23,377 bases of DNA from Planctomycetota bacterium. Its GTDB lineage: Bacteria > Planctomycetota > Phycisphaerae > WQYP01. A program made the translations under genes and the position numbers. Location: assembly GCA_021798635.1 (NCBI GenBank), contig JAJZGH010000041.1, positions 1 through 23,377 of the forward strand, read 5' to 3'. A model generated the notes under the pieces. The model was not told the origin of the DNA. It saw only the letters and a program-made list of their open reading frames with translations, and did not search any database. Below are positions 15,547-22,893 of this stretch, in pieces. Every line of letters begins with the position of its first letter. Positions within the stretch are counted from its first letter, which is position 1.

Positions 15547-16665
15547 ATGCTCCAAATCGCGTTGGGATTATTTTTCAGCAGTCTGGTGCTCTGCGTGCTG
15601 GGTACGGCGTTTGTGCGGCGCTATTCGGCACGCATCGGGTTGATTGATCAGCCGGGATTGCGCAAGGTGCATGACGTTCCCATCGCCCGCAGCGGGGGAA
15701 TTGCCATATTCTGGGCCATTGGCATTCCATTAATTATCGGCATCGCGGCGGCGGGTTTGTTTGCTCACAAACCTCTGGAAGATTATTTGCCCCCATCCGT
15801 GCGCCTGTATCTGCCAGGCCTGGCTGCCCATCGGCTGCTGGCGTTGTGGCTGCTGGTGTGCACTCTGGGAATTCATATTGTCGGGCTACTGGATGATCGT
15901 CATGCCATGGCGGCTGTTCCGAAATTGTTGTGGCAATTGCTTATCGCGGCGGCTTTGGTGGGCGGTGGGGAATGTATTCAGACCGGTGGGTTCCGGGTAC
16001 TGACCTTTATGGATCATCTGTTTCCCGGCGGGGAATTGCTTTCGGCGGCCGCCAGCGTGTTGTGGATTGTGGTATTAACCAATGCGTTTAATTTCATGGA
16101 CAATATGGACGGCCTGTCTGCGGGTGTGGCGGCGATATGCGGGTCGCTGTTTTTTATCGGCGCCATGCAAACGCACCAATGGTTTATCTGCGGGTTGCTG
16201 CTGCTGTATGTCGGCGCGGCGACGGGTTTTCTGTTTCATAATTTTCCGCCGGCAAAAATATTTATGGGCGACGGCGGCAGTATGGTGCTGGGCTTTTTTC
16301 TGGCCGCGTTGACCATTCGCACCACGTTTTACGCCGGCCACGGGCGATGGTATGCGGTGCTTATGCCGCTGCTGGTGGCGGCGGTGCCGCTGTATGATTT
16401 TGTGGTGGTATGCCTGTTGCGGCTGCAACGACGGCGTAGTCCATTCTTAGGAGATACCAATCATTTTTCACATCGCCTTACGCGACACGGCTTTTCCAGG
16501 CGCGGCGCGGTGCTGGTGATTTATGCCGTCACATTGGCCAGCGGGTTATCCGCCCCGCTACTGGCCGAGGCCAACGGATTTGAGGCGGCGATTATCGGGG
16601 CGCAGTGTTTAAGCGTGTTGATCATTGTAGGAATTCTGGAACGCCTGGGGGAACACGTGCAATGA
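15547..16665 (+). CDS. WecA/TagO-like undecaprenyl-phosphate sugar-1-phosphate transferase
   Basis: Encodes 372 aa, with GAGG 8 nt before the ATG. A polytopic membrane protein with about 10-11 hydrophobic segments. Motifs of the polyprenyl-phosphate N-acetylhexosamine-1-phosphate transferase family appear in order: GLIDQPGLRKVHDVPIARSGGI (31-52), GLLDDRH (113-119, the Mg-binding DD), NAFNFMDNMDGLSAG (179-193), FPPAKIFMGDGGSMVLG (233-249) and the cytoplasmic DTNHFSHRL (303-311). The enzyme transfers a sugar phosphate, often GlcNAc-1-P, from its UDP form to undecaprenyl phosphate, the first step of O-antigen, teichoic-acid or exopolysaccharide assembly. MraY is less likely: the wecA-type HxxH loop and absence of a mur cluster argue against it. 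Its stop overlaps the next start (ATGA). Confidence 0.9.
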   Translation: MLQIALGLFFSSLVLCVLGTAFVRRYSARIGLIDQPGLRKVHDVPIARSGGIAIFWAIGIPLIIGIAAAGLFAHKPLEDYLPPSVRLYLPGLAAHRLLALWLLVCTLGIHIVGLLDDRHAMAAVPKLLWQLLIAAALVGGGECIQTGGFRVLTFMDHLFPGGELLSAAASVLWIVVLTNAFNFMDNMDGLSAGVAAICGSLFFIGAMQTHQWFICGLLLLYVGAATGFLFHNFPPAKIFMGDGGSMVLGFFLAALTIRTTFYAGHGRWYAVLMPLLVAAVPLYDFVVVCLLRLQRRRSPFLGDTNHFSHRLTRHGFSRRGAVLVIYAVTLASGLSAPLLAEANGFEAAIIGAQCLSVLIIVGILERLGEHVQ

Positions 16666-18869
16666 ATCAGGCGCAACGCAACATCGCAGGGTGGATGGCC
16701 CTGGCCGGATTGCTGGTGATCATGGGCGTGCGTCTGACCATACCAGAACCGATCGGCGACGGAGTATGGAGCGGCACGGTAGCGTTTTTGCACACCGGGT
16801 CTTCCACCGTGGGCAACCTGACCGGCCCGGCGGAAGTCATAGGACTGGGAATTCTATCGCTGCTGATCTGCGGCGCAGCGCTGCTGGCGGCAGAATCTAT
16901 TTCCCCATGCAGATGGGTGCAGCTTGGCATGATTACCGGTGTGCTGGCGGCAGCGGCGGCGGCTATATTCACAGCGGCTAATCGCTTTGCCGCTCTGGTT
17001 GGGGTCTTTGATCTGGGAATGGCGCTATTAAGCGGATGGACCGCGGGAATTTTATGCCATACTCCCCGGCGTCGGCGGCTGGTCATCGCCGTGCTGGTGG
17101 GGTTGCTTTGTGCCGTAACGCTTAAAGGAATCTATCAGCGGTATGTGGAAATTCCGCAGACGATCCATTATTTTCAAAAGCATCAACAGCAATGGCTGCG
17201 CCAATCCGGTATGCAAGACAACAGCACGCAGGTGAAATTATTTATCAGCCGCTTGAAAAGCGCGGAGGTCAGCGGGTTTGGAATTTTAAGTGACGGATTC
17301 GCGGAAATATTATGTCCCCTGTTGCTGCTGGGGCTGGCGCTGGCCGTGGCGGGGTTGTTATCAAAACCGGGCGTAACAACCTTGGTGTCAACGCCGGGGA
17401 AAAAAATACGAGGCAACGCCCCAGTGGCGGGAAAGCAGCCGCAGGCGGGCGATCTGAATTTACCCGATCACCTGGTGCTGGGTGCCGTGCTGCTGCTGAT
17501 TTCATTGGCCGGTATCGTGGTAGTGGTGTTTACCGGCAGCAAAGGCGGGGCGGCAAGTTTTGTGATTTGCCTTGCAGTTCTGGCCTGGGCATCGTGGAAG
17601 CAAAGGTGGCTCGCCGGGCATAAGCCACTGGCCGTGGCGACGGTGCTAGGGCTGGCAATTTGCGGAACATTGGGGCTTGTGACCTATGGCGTAATACATC
17701 ATGGCCTGCCCACCAAGGACCTGCTGTATCGCTGGGACTATTGGACCGGAGCCATGCGGATGATTCAGCGCCATCCGATGACAGGGGTGGGGCTGAACAA
17801 TTTTGGATACCACTATACGCAATTCAAACCTCCCAGTGCGCCGGAAGATGTTAAAGATCCGCACAATATGTTTATCCGCATTGCGGCGGAAGCCGGGGTG
17901 CCGGCGGCGATTGGTTTTGCGGCTCTGGTTTTATGGGGATTTTTGAGCACCCTGTGGAAAAAATCGGAACTCTCCGATGGAGAAACTCCGCGGGAAATTC
18001 CCGCAGCGGCGTTGATCCTTTTGGCGCTGGTGTGGTGGGCGGGGCGGTTGGCAGTCGATCATCCCGGATTTGGTGCCAAAGGGGTTGCGACTTATCAACT
18101 GGCGCTTTCAGCGCTGTACGCGGGGGCGGCGGTGGGAGGCATGCTCTTGGCCAATCGGTTATTGCGTGTGATACATCCCCGGTATCAGGTGATTGTGGCT
18201 AATGCCGCCGTGCTGGGGGCGGCGGGAATGGTGCTTTATGATCAGATCAACATGGCCCTGGCCACCGGCCCGGCGGCCATGCTTTTCTGGATGATTCTGG
18301 GGACATTCGCAGGACAGAGTGCGGGCCGGCAGCGACTGGAACAGAATTCTCCCGCTCCGCCCGGCAGCACGCGCCGTGCTGCTAACATAATTCTGGGCGG
18401 AGCGCTATGTATTTCCGCACTTATTCTCGCCGCCGTGGTTTGGGTGCCGACGGTGCGCGGAACGTTTCCGTGGGACGCATCGACTTATCGCCATACCTAT
18501 AAACAGGCGATAGCGAAACATGATTGGCCGCAGGCGCTTCAAGCAGCGGATGCGGTATTAGCGCGTGATACACGGTCGCAGGGGTGGTTGCAGCGGAAAA
18601 TCAGCGTGGAGATGCAAATGGGAATAAATCCACGGCAGACCGTACTTACGCTGCTGGCGATCAACCGCACCGACGCGCGGGTGCGATTGCCGTATGCCCA
18701 GACCAGTCGGGCGGGCCTGACCGTAACGCAGCGGATTGCGCAATTGAAACTGGCGTTGCAACTCAATAACGCGTTGGCAAAAAATGAGGTTGAGCGCTTG
18801 TCACCGCGGGAAGTGGCGAAGATACACGCCGAGATTAAAAAATTAACCGCCGAGATCTCTGTGCGGTAG
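16662..18869 (+). CDS. O-antigen ligase/polymerase-like membrane protein (Wzy_C) with C-terminal helical domain
   Basis: Encodes 735 aa. ATG 16662 overlaps the wecA stop by 4 nt, implying translational coupling. About twelve hydrophobic segments span residues 10-590. The ligase signature is FTGSKGGAASF (about 291-301) and, in the large outer loop, YWTGAMRMIQRHPMTGVGLNNF and PHNMFIRIAAEAGVPAAIGF. In this family (PF04932; WaaL, Wzy, PglL) that loop carries the catalytic Arg and His; the Arg before HP and the His of DPHNMF fit. The last ~120 residues (TYRHTYKQAIAKHDWPQALQ onward) are a soluble TPR-like helical region, as in several planctomycete and proteobacterial members. The protein would ligate or polymerise undecaprenyl-linked glycan at the outer face of the inner membrane. 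Whether it is a ligase or a polymerase cannot be told. Confidence 0.85.
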   Translation: MNQAQRNIAGWMALAGLLVIMGVRLTIPEPIGDGVWSGTVAFLHTGSSTVGNLTGPAEVIGLGILSLLICGAALLAAESISPCRWVQLGMITGVLAAAAAAIFTAANRFAALVGVFDLGMALLSGWTAGILCHTPRRRRLVIAVLVGLLCAVTLKGIYQRYVEIPQTIHYFQKHQQQWLRQSGMQDNSTQVKLFISRLKSAEVSGFGILSDGFAEILCPLLLLGLALAVAGLLSKPGVTTLVSTPGKKIRGNAPVAGKQPQAGDLNLPDHLVLGAVLLLISLAGIVVVVFTGSKGGAASFVICLAVLAWASWKQRWLAGHKPLAVATVLGLAICGTLGLVTYGVIHHGLPTKDLLYRWDYWTGAMRMIQRHPMTGVGLNNFGYHYTQFKPPSAPEDVKDPHNMFIRIAAEAGVPAAIGFAALVLWGFLSTLWKKSELSDGETPREIPAAALILLALVWWAGRLAVDHPGFGAKGVATYQLALSALYAGAAVGGMLLANRLLRVIHPRYQVIVANAAVLGAAGMVLYDQINMALATGPAAMLFWMILGTFAGQSAGRQRLEQNSPAPPGSTRRAANIILGGALCISALILAAVVWVPTVRGTFPWDASTYRHTYKQAIAKHDWPQALQAADAVLARDTRSQGWLQRKISVEMQMGINPRQTVLTLLAINRTDARVRLPYAQTSRAGLTVTQRIAQLKLALQLNNALAKNEVERLSPREVAKIHAEIKKLTAEISVR

Positions 18870-18873
18870 AGAC

Positions 18874-19404
18874 TTACAAACGGCGGTACATCTGTTCCGG
18901 ATGTTCGGCATGTTGGGCGGCTAATTCCACATAGTGCTGATTGTTGGAGCGCATGTCGTTTAGTTCAGCTTCTCTTACCGGGCGGACTATTTTTGCCGGG
19001 ACACCCATGACGGTTTGCCCATCGGGAATCACCATTCCGGGTGACACCACCGCACCGGCTGCAACGATGCAGTTTTTCCCCACCACCGCCCCACCGAGGA
19101 TGACTGCTTTCATTCCAATAAGTGTGCCCTCGCCTACCGAAGCGCCATGTACCACCGCGCCGTGGCCAATGGTTACGTTGTCACCGATAACCAGCGGTTG
19201 GTTATAGTCACAATGCAGCACGGAATTTTCCTGTACATTAACCGCCCGGCCCAGACCAATGGGTGCCACATCACCGCGGATGGTTACGCCAAACCAGATA
19301 CTGCAATCCGCACCCAGGGTCACGTCGCCGCAAATCACGGCATTAGTGGCCTGCCAATGCTGGTCAACACGTTGCATCCGGGCGTTGCTGATATAGTTGC
19401 TCAT
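18874..19404 (-). CDS. Gamma-class carbonic anhydrase family protein
   Basis: Encodes 176 aa, the usual length. A left-handed beta-helix of hexapeptide repeats (AVICGDVTLGADCSIWFGV, LVIGDNVTIGHGAVV, GTLIGMKAVILGGAVV). The metal ligands are present: His64 in VLHCD, His81 and His86 in GHGAVVHG. Conserved Arg43-Gly-Asp45 (TIRGD) and Gln58 (NVQEN) also match gamma-CA/YrdA/PaaY proteins. These trimers bind Zn or Fe between subunits; some hydrate CO2, others have no known activity. AAGG lies 2-6 nt before the ATG at 19404. The stop is 4 bp from the convergent ligase-like gene stop. The usual acidic proton-shuttle loop of Cam is absent, as in most short members. Confidence 0.92.
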   Translation of the reverse strand: MSNYISNARMQRVDQHWQATNAVICGDVTLGADCSIWFGVTIRGDVAPIGLGRAVNVQENSVLHCDYNQPLVIGDNVTIGHGAVVHGASVGEGTLIGMKAVILGGAVVGKNCIVAAGAVVSPGMVIPDGQTVMGVPAKIVRPVREAELNDMRSNNQHYVELAAQHAEHPEQMYRRL

Positions 19405-19557
19405 GCCCTTATTATGCCCAAAGAGAGGGTCTTATAAAAGTCCGGGGCTGGCGATATATTCATATAAGCAAATAAATGACCAGTTTGGGCTGTGAAAATG
19501 AGCAAAACGGTTGTAATAAAAAATCGACAAAAAAATCTTTCGTTTCAACTTTTTAAT

Positions 19558-19566
19558 TGCTATACT
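19558..19566 (+). promoter_or_regulatory. Extended -10 promoter with upstream A-tracts
   Basis: TGCTATACT (TGn followed by TATACT, 5 of 6) is preceded by A-rich stretches at 19518-19535 that could act as an UP element. No good -35 is seen. The start point would be near 19573, giving about 370 nt of leader before the ATG at 19944. Confidence 0.55.
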
Positions 19567-19624
19567 TTACGAAACCAAGTGTGGTTGCCTGTCGTATTTG
19601 ATCTTATGTTGATCGTCGGCAGCA

Positions 19625-19648
19625 GGCTGCGGAATTAATTCCGCAGCC
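19625..19648 (+). repeat. Perfect 24-bp palindrome (10-bp stem, UUAA loop in RNA)
   Basis: GGCTGCGGAA (19625-19634), TTAA, TTCCGCAGCC (19639-19648). No T-run follows, so it is not an intrinsic terminator. The 5' arm can alternatively pair upstream (GCAGC 19619-19623 with GCTGC 19626-19630), giving mutually exclusive folds. Confidence 0.85.
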
Positions 19649-19735
19649 ACCAACGCTGGCCAAACGGTGGTTTCCGACGTCCTATTATGGGGTCTGCAAC
19701 ACCGGTGGTAAGGGAGGGTGCTTTTGGAGCTGGAA

Positions 19736-19774
19736 ATGCTGAAGTTATCGCGTAAAAGCGAGATTGTGAAATAA
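19736..19774 (+). CDS. Possible 12-codon leader peptide
   Basis: MLKLSRKSEIVK then TAA. GGAG lies 6 nt before the ATG (19726-19729), a better SD than many genes here. The first seven residues resemble the N-terminus of CsrA (MLxLSRK), but nothing CsrA-like follows in any frame. It could be a leader peptide, a csrA relic or chance. Confidence 0.25.
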   Translation: MLKLSRKSEIVK

Positions 19775-19943
19775 AGATACAAAGTAGCTGACGTAAATGT
19801 TTGCAAGGTGTAGGTTTTTGTCGACCCCCCATATATCGTCGGCAGCAACCTGAAATGTAAATCAATGGAACCGGACGGCAAACAGGATGTTGCCCCCGAA
19901 TTTTAATGAGGTAAGGCCTATGAAAACCCAAAAGGAATTGACC

Positions 19944-20492
19944 ATGAGTGTGCATCACAAGAAACCGCGCAGTGCCGGTGTCTCCGTGCTGGTGTATGAC
20001 CGTCCCCTGCATCCGGAATTAATTTCCGCGGATATTCGCCGCGCCAGGGCTGTGGGTGAATTTGATGTCAATATCTGGCTGTTAAACAACGGTGGCCACA
20101 TGCTGGTCATTACCGGCCCGCACACGGTTTGTGAACTTTGCTGCTTCCCGAATAAATCTCTTCCGGAACGCGGCCTGTTGGAACGCATTCCCTGCAAGGG
20201 CGATAAACTTTATGATGTCGCTCTGGGTGAAACGCATCATTATTACCTGGCTATTAATGAAGAGCACGTGACCGATACACTGTTTGAAAATTCGGTTGCC
20301 GAGCTGCTGCGCATTGCCGACGAACAAAACGGCGTCGTTTCTCACCGAAAAAATGAACTGGGCGAAACCGTTGGTTTATCCGTCGTGGTCACACAGTTGC
20401 ACCGCCGGGCTGTGCATATTGAGGGTTTCCACCTTCTCAATGACGCTCATGTTCTGGTGCGTACGCAATCGGTGGTAGAGCCTACGCGATAA
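19944..20492 (+). CDS. Hypothetical protein, probable DUF2617 family
   Basis: Encodes 182 aa from ATG 19944, which has AAAGGA 7 nt upstream. ATGs at 19920 (GAGG/AAGG upstream) and 19887 are in frame and would add 8 or 19 residues. VSVLVYDRPLHPELI (about residues 13-27) resembles the LYxRxLHPEL start of DUF2617 proteins in planctomycetes, and the C-terminal VHIEGFHLLNDAHVLVRTQSVVE matches the family's tail as I remember it; this assignment is from memory and tentative. There is no signal peptide or TM segment, so it is probably cytosolic. A Cys cluster CELCC (about 71-75) and the pair HH in GETHHYY could bind metal. It is alone on its strand and follows an unusually long structured leader. Confidence 0.6.
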   Translation: MSVHHKKPRSAGVSVLVYDRPLHPELISADIRRARAVGEFDVNIWLLNNGGHMLVITGPHTVCELCCFPNKSLPERGLLERIPCKGDKLYDVALGETHHYYLAINEEHVTDTLFENSVAELLRIADEQNGVVSHRKNELGETVGLSVVVTQLHRRAVHIEGFHLLNDAHVLVRTQSVVEPTR

Positions 20493-20520
20493 TTCGCCAG
20501 AAGCCTGAGTATTGAGAAGT

Positions 20521-20571
20521 GCCAAAATGTCGCACCTGCACTGCCCCTTGGCAGGTGTGTTGGCGAATTTT
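20521..20571 (+). terminator. Probable terminator of the DUF2617-like gene
   Basis: CACCTGC (20533-20539) pairs with GCAGGTG (20551-20557), and outer GCCAA (20521-20525) with TTGGC (20560-20564), followed by GAATTTT. The U-run is short, so efficiency is uncertain. It starts 28 nt after the stop codon. Confidence 0.55.
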
Positions 20572-20595
20572 CATAGCGACACTATGGCCGATCAG

Positions 20596-20650
20596 ATAAA
20601 ATAAATCAGCGGCGAAGGGCAACGCCTAAACGTGCCAGTCGCCGCTGATT
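20596..20650 (-). terminator. Terminator of the PilZ gene
   Basis: A 12-bp perfect inverted repeat, TCGCCGCTGATT (20639-20650) and AATCAGCGGCGA (20604-20615), with an inner GGCA/TGCC pair in the 23-nt loop. Reading the minus strand it is followed by the T-rich TATTTTAT (20603-20596). It lies 42 nt after the PilZ stop. Confidence 0.7.
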
Positions 20651-20691
20651 ATGGGGCATAGTTCATTTAGCAGACAGCGGTAGACTGGCTG

Positions 20692-21135
20692 TCATGCTGT
20701 TTGGATCTCGGCTGCCCAGGCTTTTTTCAGCCAAGCTTGGGGAATACGGGTCGTCCCGGTGGGGTCGGTCAGAGTTTCCTCAAATTCCGTTCCCGCCCGA
20801 TAGCCGCCCTGCGGCAATTGCCGGCAAAAGCGCACGAGGCACAAAACCAACATGCCCCCGCCTTCGCGAAACTGCAAAGGTGCAACGACATATTCATTTT
20901 CCTGTAAACGGCGGCGGGTTAAAAACCCCATCCCTTTCAGCGAAACATCTTCGGTATTCACTCGAAAGGCTGCGCTCCGGGGCCGTTCAGGTCGCGGAAG
21001 ACGCTTTAACCACATAATTTGCTGCACAGGCCGCCGCCGATGCTTGCGGCCCAGAGATTCCCCTTCAGTCTTCAAATTTTCAATAATTTGAAGAATCTGT
21101 TTTCGCTCATTGATAGATAAATTAGTCGCGCTCAC
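20692..21135 (-). CDS. Single-domain PilZ protein (predicted c-di-GMP binding)
   Basis: Encodes 147 aa. GTG at 21135 is chosen because GGAG lies 7 nt upstream; a GTG 15 nt earlier has no SD. Residues 5-25 form a helix (SINERKQILQIIENLKTEGE). The PilZ fold then carries RKHRR (30-34, the RxxxR motif) and EDVSLKGMGFLT (62-73, the D/NxSxxG motif at D63-S65-G68), followed by beta strands EYVVAPLQF, LVLCLVRFCRQL and YRAGTEFEETL, ending in a C-terminal helix. Both c-di-GMP contact motifs are intact, so binding is expected. It would act as a cytosolic c-di-GMP effector. Its partner is unknown; the polysaccharide genes in the window are plausible but unlinked targets. Confidence 0.8.
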   Translation of the reverse strand: MSATNLSINERKQILQIIENLKTEGESLGRKHRRRPVQQIMWLKRLPRPERPRSAAFRVNTEDVSLKGMGFLTRRRLQENEYVVAPLQFREGGGMLVLCLVRFCRQLPQGGYRAGTEFEETLTDPTGTTRIPQAWLKKAWAAEIQTA

Positions 21136-21466
21136 CGCACTGCTCCGCACAGGATTCTTGCCAACCGTATGTTATCGAACCAAAGCAGAAAAAAGGTTTA
21201 CGAATTCTTCACAGAATTTAATTTGAGCCAAACTTTAATCCTTTACGCGTCTGCGGGCCGATAATCAATATGTTTTGTTTTACTGCAATCCATAAAATAC
21301 CGGTCAAATGCGCGACATTGGCACGGCATCCCAAAAGGGGCTTTTCGGTCCCTGGTCAAAGATTTTTGTGCTATTGTCCAATTCTGTTCCTATAATAAGG
21401 CCTGAAGAGTTATCTTGAATTGCGCCGGCAGGGCGCTATGCTGTTAATTAGAAAGTGAGTGACCAC
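21136..21466. other. Intergenic region between PilZ and small membrane protein genes
   Basis: AT-rich divergent region. It holds a perfect TATAAT at 21391-21396 for the + strand gene, and on the minus strand a TTGACC (near 21301-21306) without a well-spaced -10 for pilZ. A short AAAAG-GGG-CTTTT stem lies near 21343. No gene is seen. Confidence 0.45.
21366..21396 (+). promoter_or_regulatory. Promoter of the small membrane protein gene
   Basis: Consensus -10 TATAAT (21391-21396) with TTGTGC (21366-21371) at a long 19-bp spacing. The start point would be near 21403, about 64 nt before the ATG at 21467. Confidence 0.5.
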
Positions 21467-21748
21467 ATGGGGTGTTTTCTCGTTATTTTTGGATTTTTCT
21501 GGCCGCGGGCCATGCTGGTGTTGCTATGGCTTTTCTCGGCCTATCCGCAACGGGCGTTCCATGGCATGTTGTTTCCGTTGCTGGGATTTATTTTTCTGCC
21601 CACGACCACGTTGGGATATGAGCTGGCGATGAACTGGAGTTCCCACGGGATAACGGGGCTGTGGTGGATTTTGCCGGTCGTGGGATTGCTCCATGATCTG
21701 GGACATTTGGGTTATTCCAGCAGTTGGAAAAACCGCCAGGCGGCGTAG
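21467..21748 (+). CDS. Small conserved membrane protein of unknown function
   Basis: Encodes 93 aa from ATG 21467; an in-frame GTG at 21455 is possible, and neither has a strong SD. Three hydrophobic segments are seen: residues about 3-24 (CFLVIFGFFWPRAMLVLLWL), 35-52 (MLFPLLGFIFLPTTTLGY) and 66-80 (GLWWILPVVGLLHDLGHL). The pattern FGFFWPR, RAFHG, GFIFLPTTTLGYE and the C-terminal HDLGHLG recurs in small hypothetical membrane proteins of diverse bacteria as I recall, but I know no function. The two His and Asp near the end (LLHDLGHLGY) might lie at the membrane surface. It is followed by a 368-bp non-coding gap. Confidence 0.7.
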   Translation: MGCFLVIFGFFWPRAMLVLLWLFSAYPQRAFHGMLFPLLGFIFLPTTTLGYELAMNWSSHGITGLWWILPVVGLLHDLGHLGYSSSWKNRQAA

Positions 21749-21814
21749 GGACACGAGGAGGTAGAATTTAGGAGTGAGGAGTTAGAAGAGTCTGGAAGCC
21801 CTATGCTTTCAAAA

Positions 21815-21835
21815 AAAAGGTGTCAGGTACCTTTT
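21815..21835 (-). repeat. REP-like palindromic element, copy 2
   Basis: The inverse of the 20-mer at 8316-8335, identical over 20 bases. Here it has seven-base arms AAAAGGT and ACCTTTT around the loop GTCAGGT, preceded by an A-tract. Confidence 0.75.
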
Positions 21836-22101
21836 CTTCTTTAACGCCGTGCGTCCGCAGAGCACCGGATGATTAATCCGGTGGTTTATCCAGTGCCGCA
21901 AACCGACCACCGGGTTATCACCACGGTGCTCCAGGACGCGATGTTCCGTCGTCGGAACCCGGCTATTACTGGGACAGGTTCCTGGGGGGAACGGTTACAA
22001 ATTCGAGATTTGATATTTGAGATTTGAAATTCCGGATTCCAGAGCGCAGCGGAGTTAATGCGCGTCGCGCGGATGCTCAGGCGGCATGGGGCGCGGGGGT
22101 G

Positions 22102-22110
22102 TGGTAAAAT
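22102..22110 (+). promoter_or_regulatory. Extended -10 promoter, apparently leaderless tatD transcript
   Basis: TGGTAAAAT (TGn plus TAAAAT, 5 of 6 to TATAAT) ends 6 bp before the ATG at 22117, so the predicted start point falls on or next to the A of the start codon. No SD is present. Confidence 0.5.
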
Positions 22111-22116
22111 CGGGTT

Positions 22117-22893
22117 ATGTTGATTGATACACATTGCCATCTTACCTACGAGGGTCTGGAAGAGCGGCAGGCGGAGGTGGTGCGGCGCGCGACTTTGGCG
22201 GGCGTGCTTCGGATGATCTGCATCGGGACACATCCGGCGGATCATCCACGGGTGCTGGAAACACTTGCCGCGCATGGACAAGTGTTTGGCGCGCTGGGAA
22301 TTCACCCGCATTATGCCGGCGAGGCGGCGGAGAATTTTGTCGATGAATTGCAAGTCGCGATTGGCAGTTCTGCCAAGGTATTGGCGGTGGGTGAATGCGG
22401 ACTTGATTATCATGGCAACTCTGCCTTGCCGCAGGCGCAGAAAATTGTTTTCCAGCGGCAGATTGACCTCGCTGAACAATTACGTATGCCGATGATTCTA
22501 CATGTGCGCGACGCCCATGCGGATGCTTTAGAAATCATGCGAAAGCACACCACCGTGCGCTTTGTGGTGCATTGTTTTACCGGCACGCCGGAGGAATGTG
22601 CGCGGTGGCTGGAACTGGGAGCGTATATAGGCTTGACCGGAATTATTACGTACAAAAATGCTCCGGATGTACGGGCCGCGTGCAAGCTGGTTCCGGAAGA
22701 TCGTTTACTGATTGAAACCGATGCGCCTTATTTAACTCCGCAGGCGGTGCGAAAAATAAAAACTAATGAGCCGGCATTTACCGCGTATGTGGCCGAACGT
22801 GTCGCCGCCGAACGCGGCTGGACGCTTGAACAAACCGGTGAAATAACGTCCGCCAACGCGGTACGACTTTTTGGCCGGGCGTTGGTGGAATAA
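22117..22893 (+). CDS. tatD: TatD-family metal-dependent deoxyribonuclease
   Basis: Encodes 258 aa, the normal length for this family. A TIM-barrel amidohydrolase-like fold with the metal ligands in order: DTHCHL (His6, His8), GIHPHYAGE, GECGLDYH (Glu93), LHVRDAH (His129), VHCFTG (His152) and ETDAPYLTP (Asp202). TatD and YcfH/TatD-like enzymes act as Mg-dependent DNases (3'-5' exonuclease or AP-type activity) in the cytoplasm; they are unrelated to Tat export despite the name. Residues about 211-220 read RKIKTNEPAF, equivalent to the family's xxRNEP loop. The start is set by the conserved N-terminus. metG, often upstream of tatD, is not here. The nearest upstream gene is a small membrane protein 368 bp away. 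Confidence 0.93.
   Translation: MLIDTHCHLTYEGLEERQAEVVRRATLAGVLRMICIGTHPADHPRVLETLAAHGQVFGALGIHPHYAGEAAENFVDELQVAIGSSAKVLAVGECGLDYHGNSALPQAQKIVFQRQIDLAEQLRMPMILHVRDAHADALEIMRKHTTVRFVVHCFTGTPEECARWLELGAYIGLTGIITYKNAPDVRAACKLVPEDRLLIETDAPYLTPQAVRKIKTNEPAFTAYVAERVAAERGWTLEQTGEITSANAVRLFGRALVE

Larger units (their letters stand above)
19405..19943. other. Long intergenic region / leader before the DUF2617-like gene
   Basis: 539 bp. AT-rich to about 19570 (A-tracts at 19518-19535), then a structured GC-mixed leader. It contains an extended -10 promoter (19558-19566), a small stem AACCA-AGTG-TGGTT (19573-19586) and the 24-bp palindrome at 19625-19648. A 13-base direct repeat ATCGTCGGCAGCA occurs at 19612-19624 and 19835-19847. 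A 12-codon frame with a good SD lies at 19736-19774. No known riboswitch class was recognised. Confidence 0.55.
21749..22116. other. Hairpin-rich intergenic region with REP-like and AT repeats
   Basis: It contains purine-rich GAGGAGT-type repeats (about 21757-21790) and the REP-like 20-mer (21815-21835). Four hairpins follow within 130 bp: CACCGGAT/ATCCGGTG 21863-21883, CACCG/CGGTG near 21908-21928, GTTCCG-TCGT-CGGAAC 21943-21958 and GTTCC/GGAAC 21978-21992. A direct repeat GAGATTTGA occurs at 22005-22013 and 22019-22027. A 52-codon frame (21869-22027) overlaps the hairpins but lacks an SD. Confidence 0.5.

Noticed and set aside
21869..22027. 52-codon frame on + (starting MINPVVYPVPQT)
   Set aside because: No SD, and it overlaps several hairpins and the AT direct repeat, which better explain the sequence. 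Codon pattern is not convincing.
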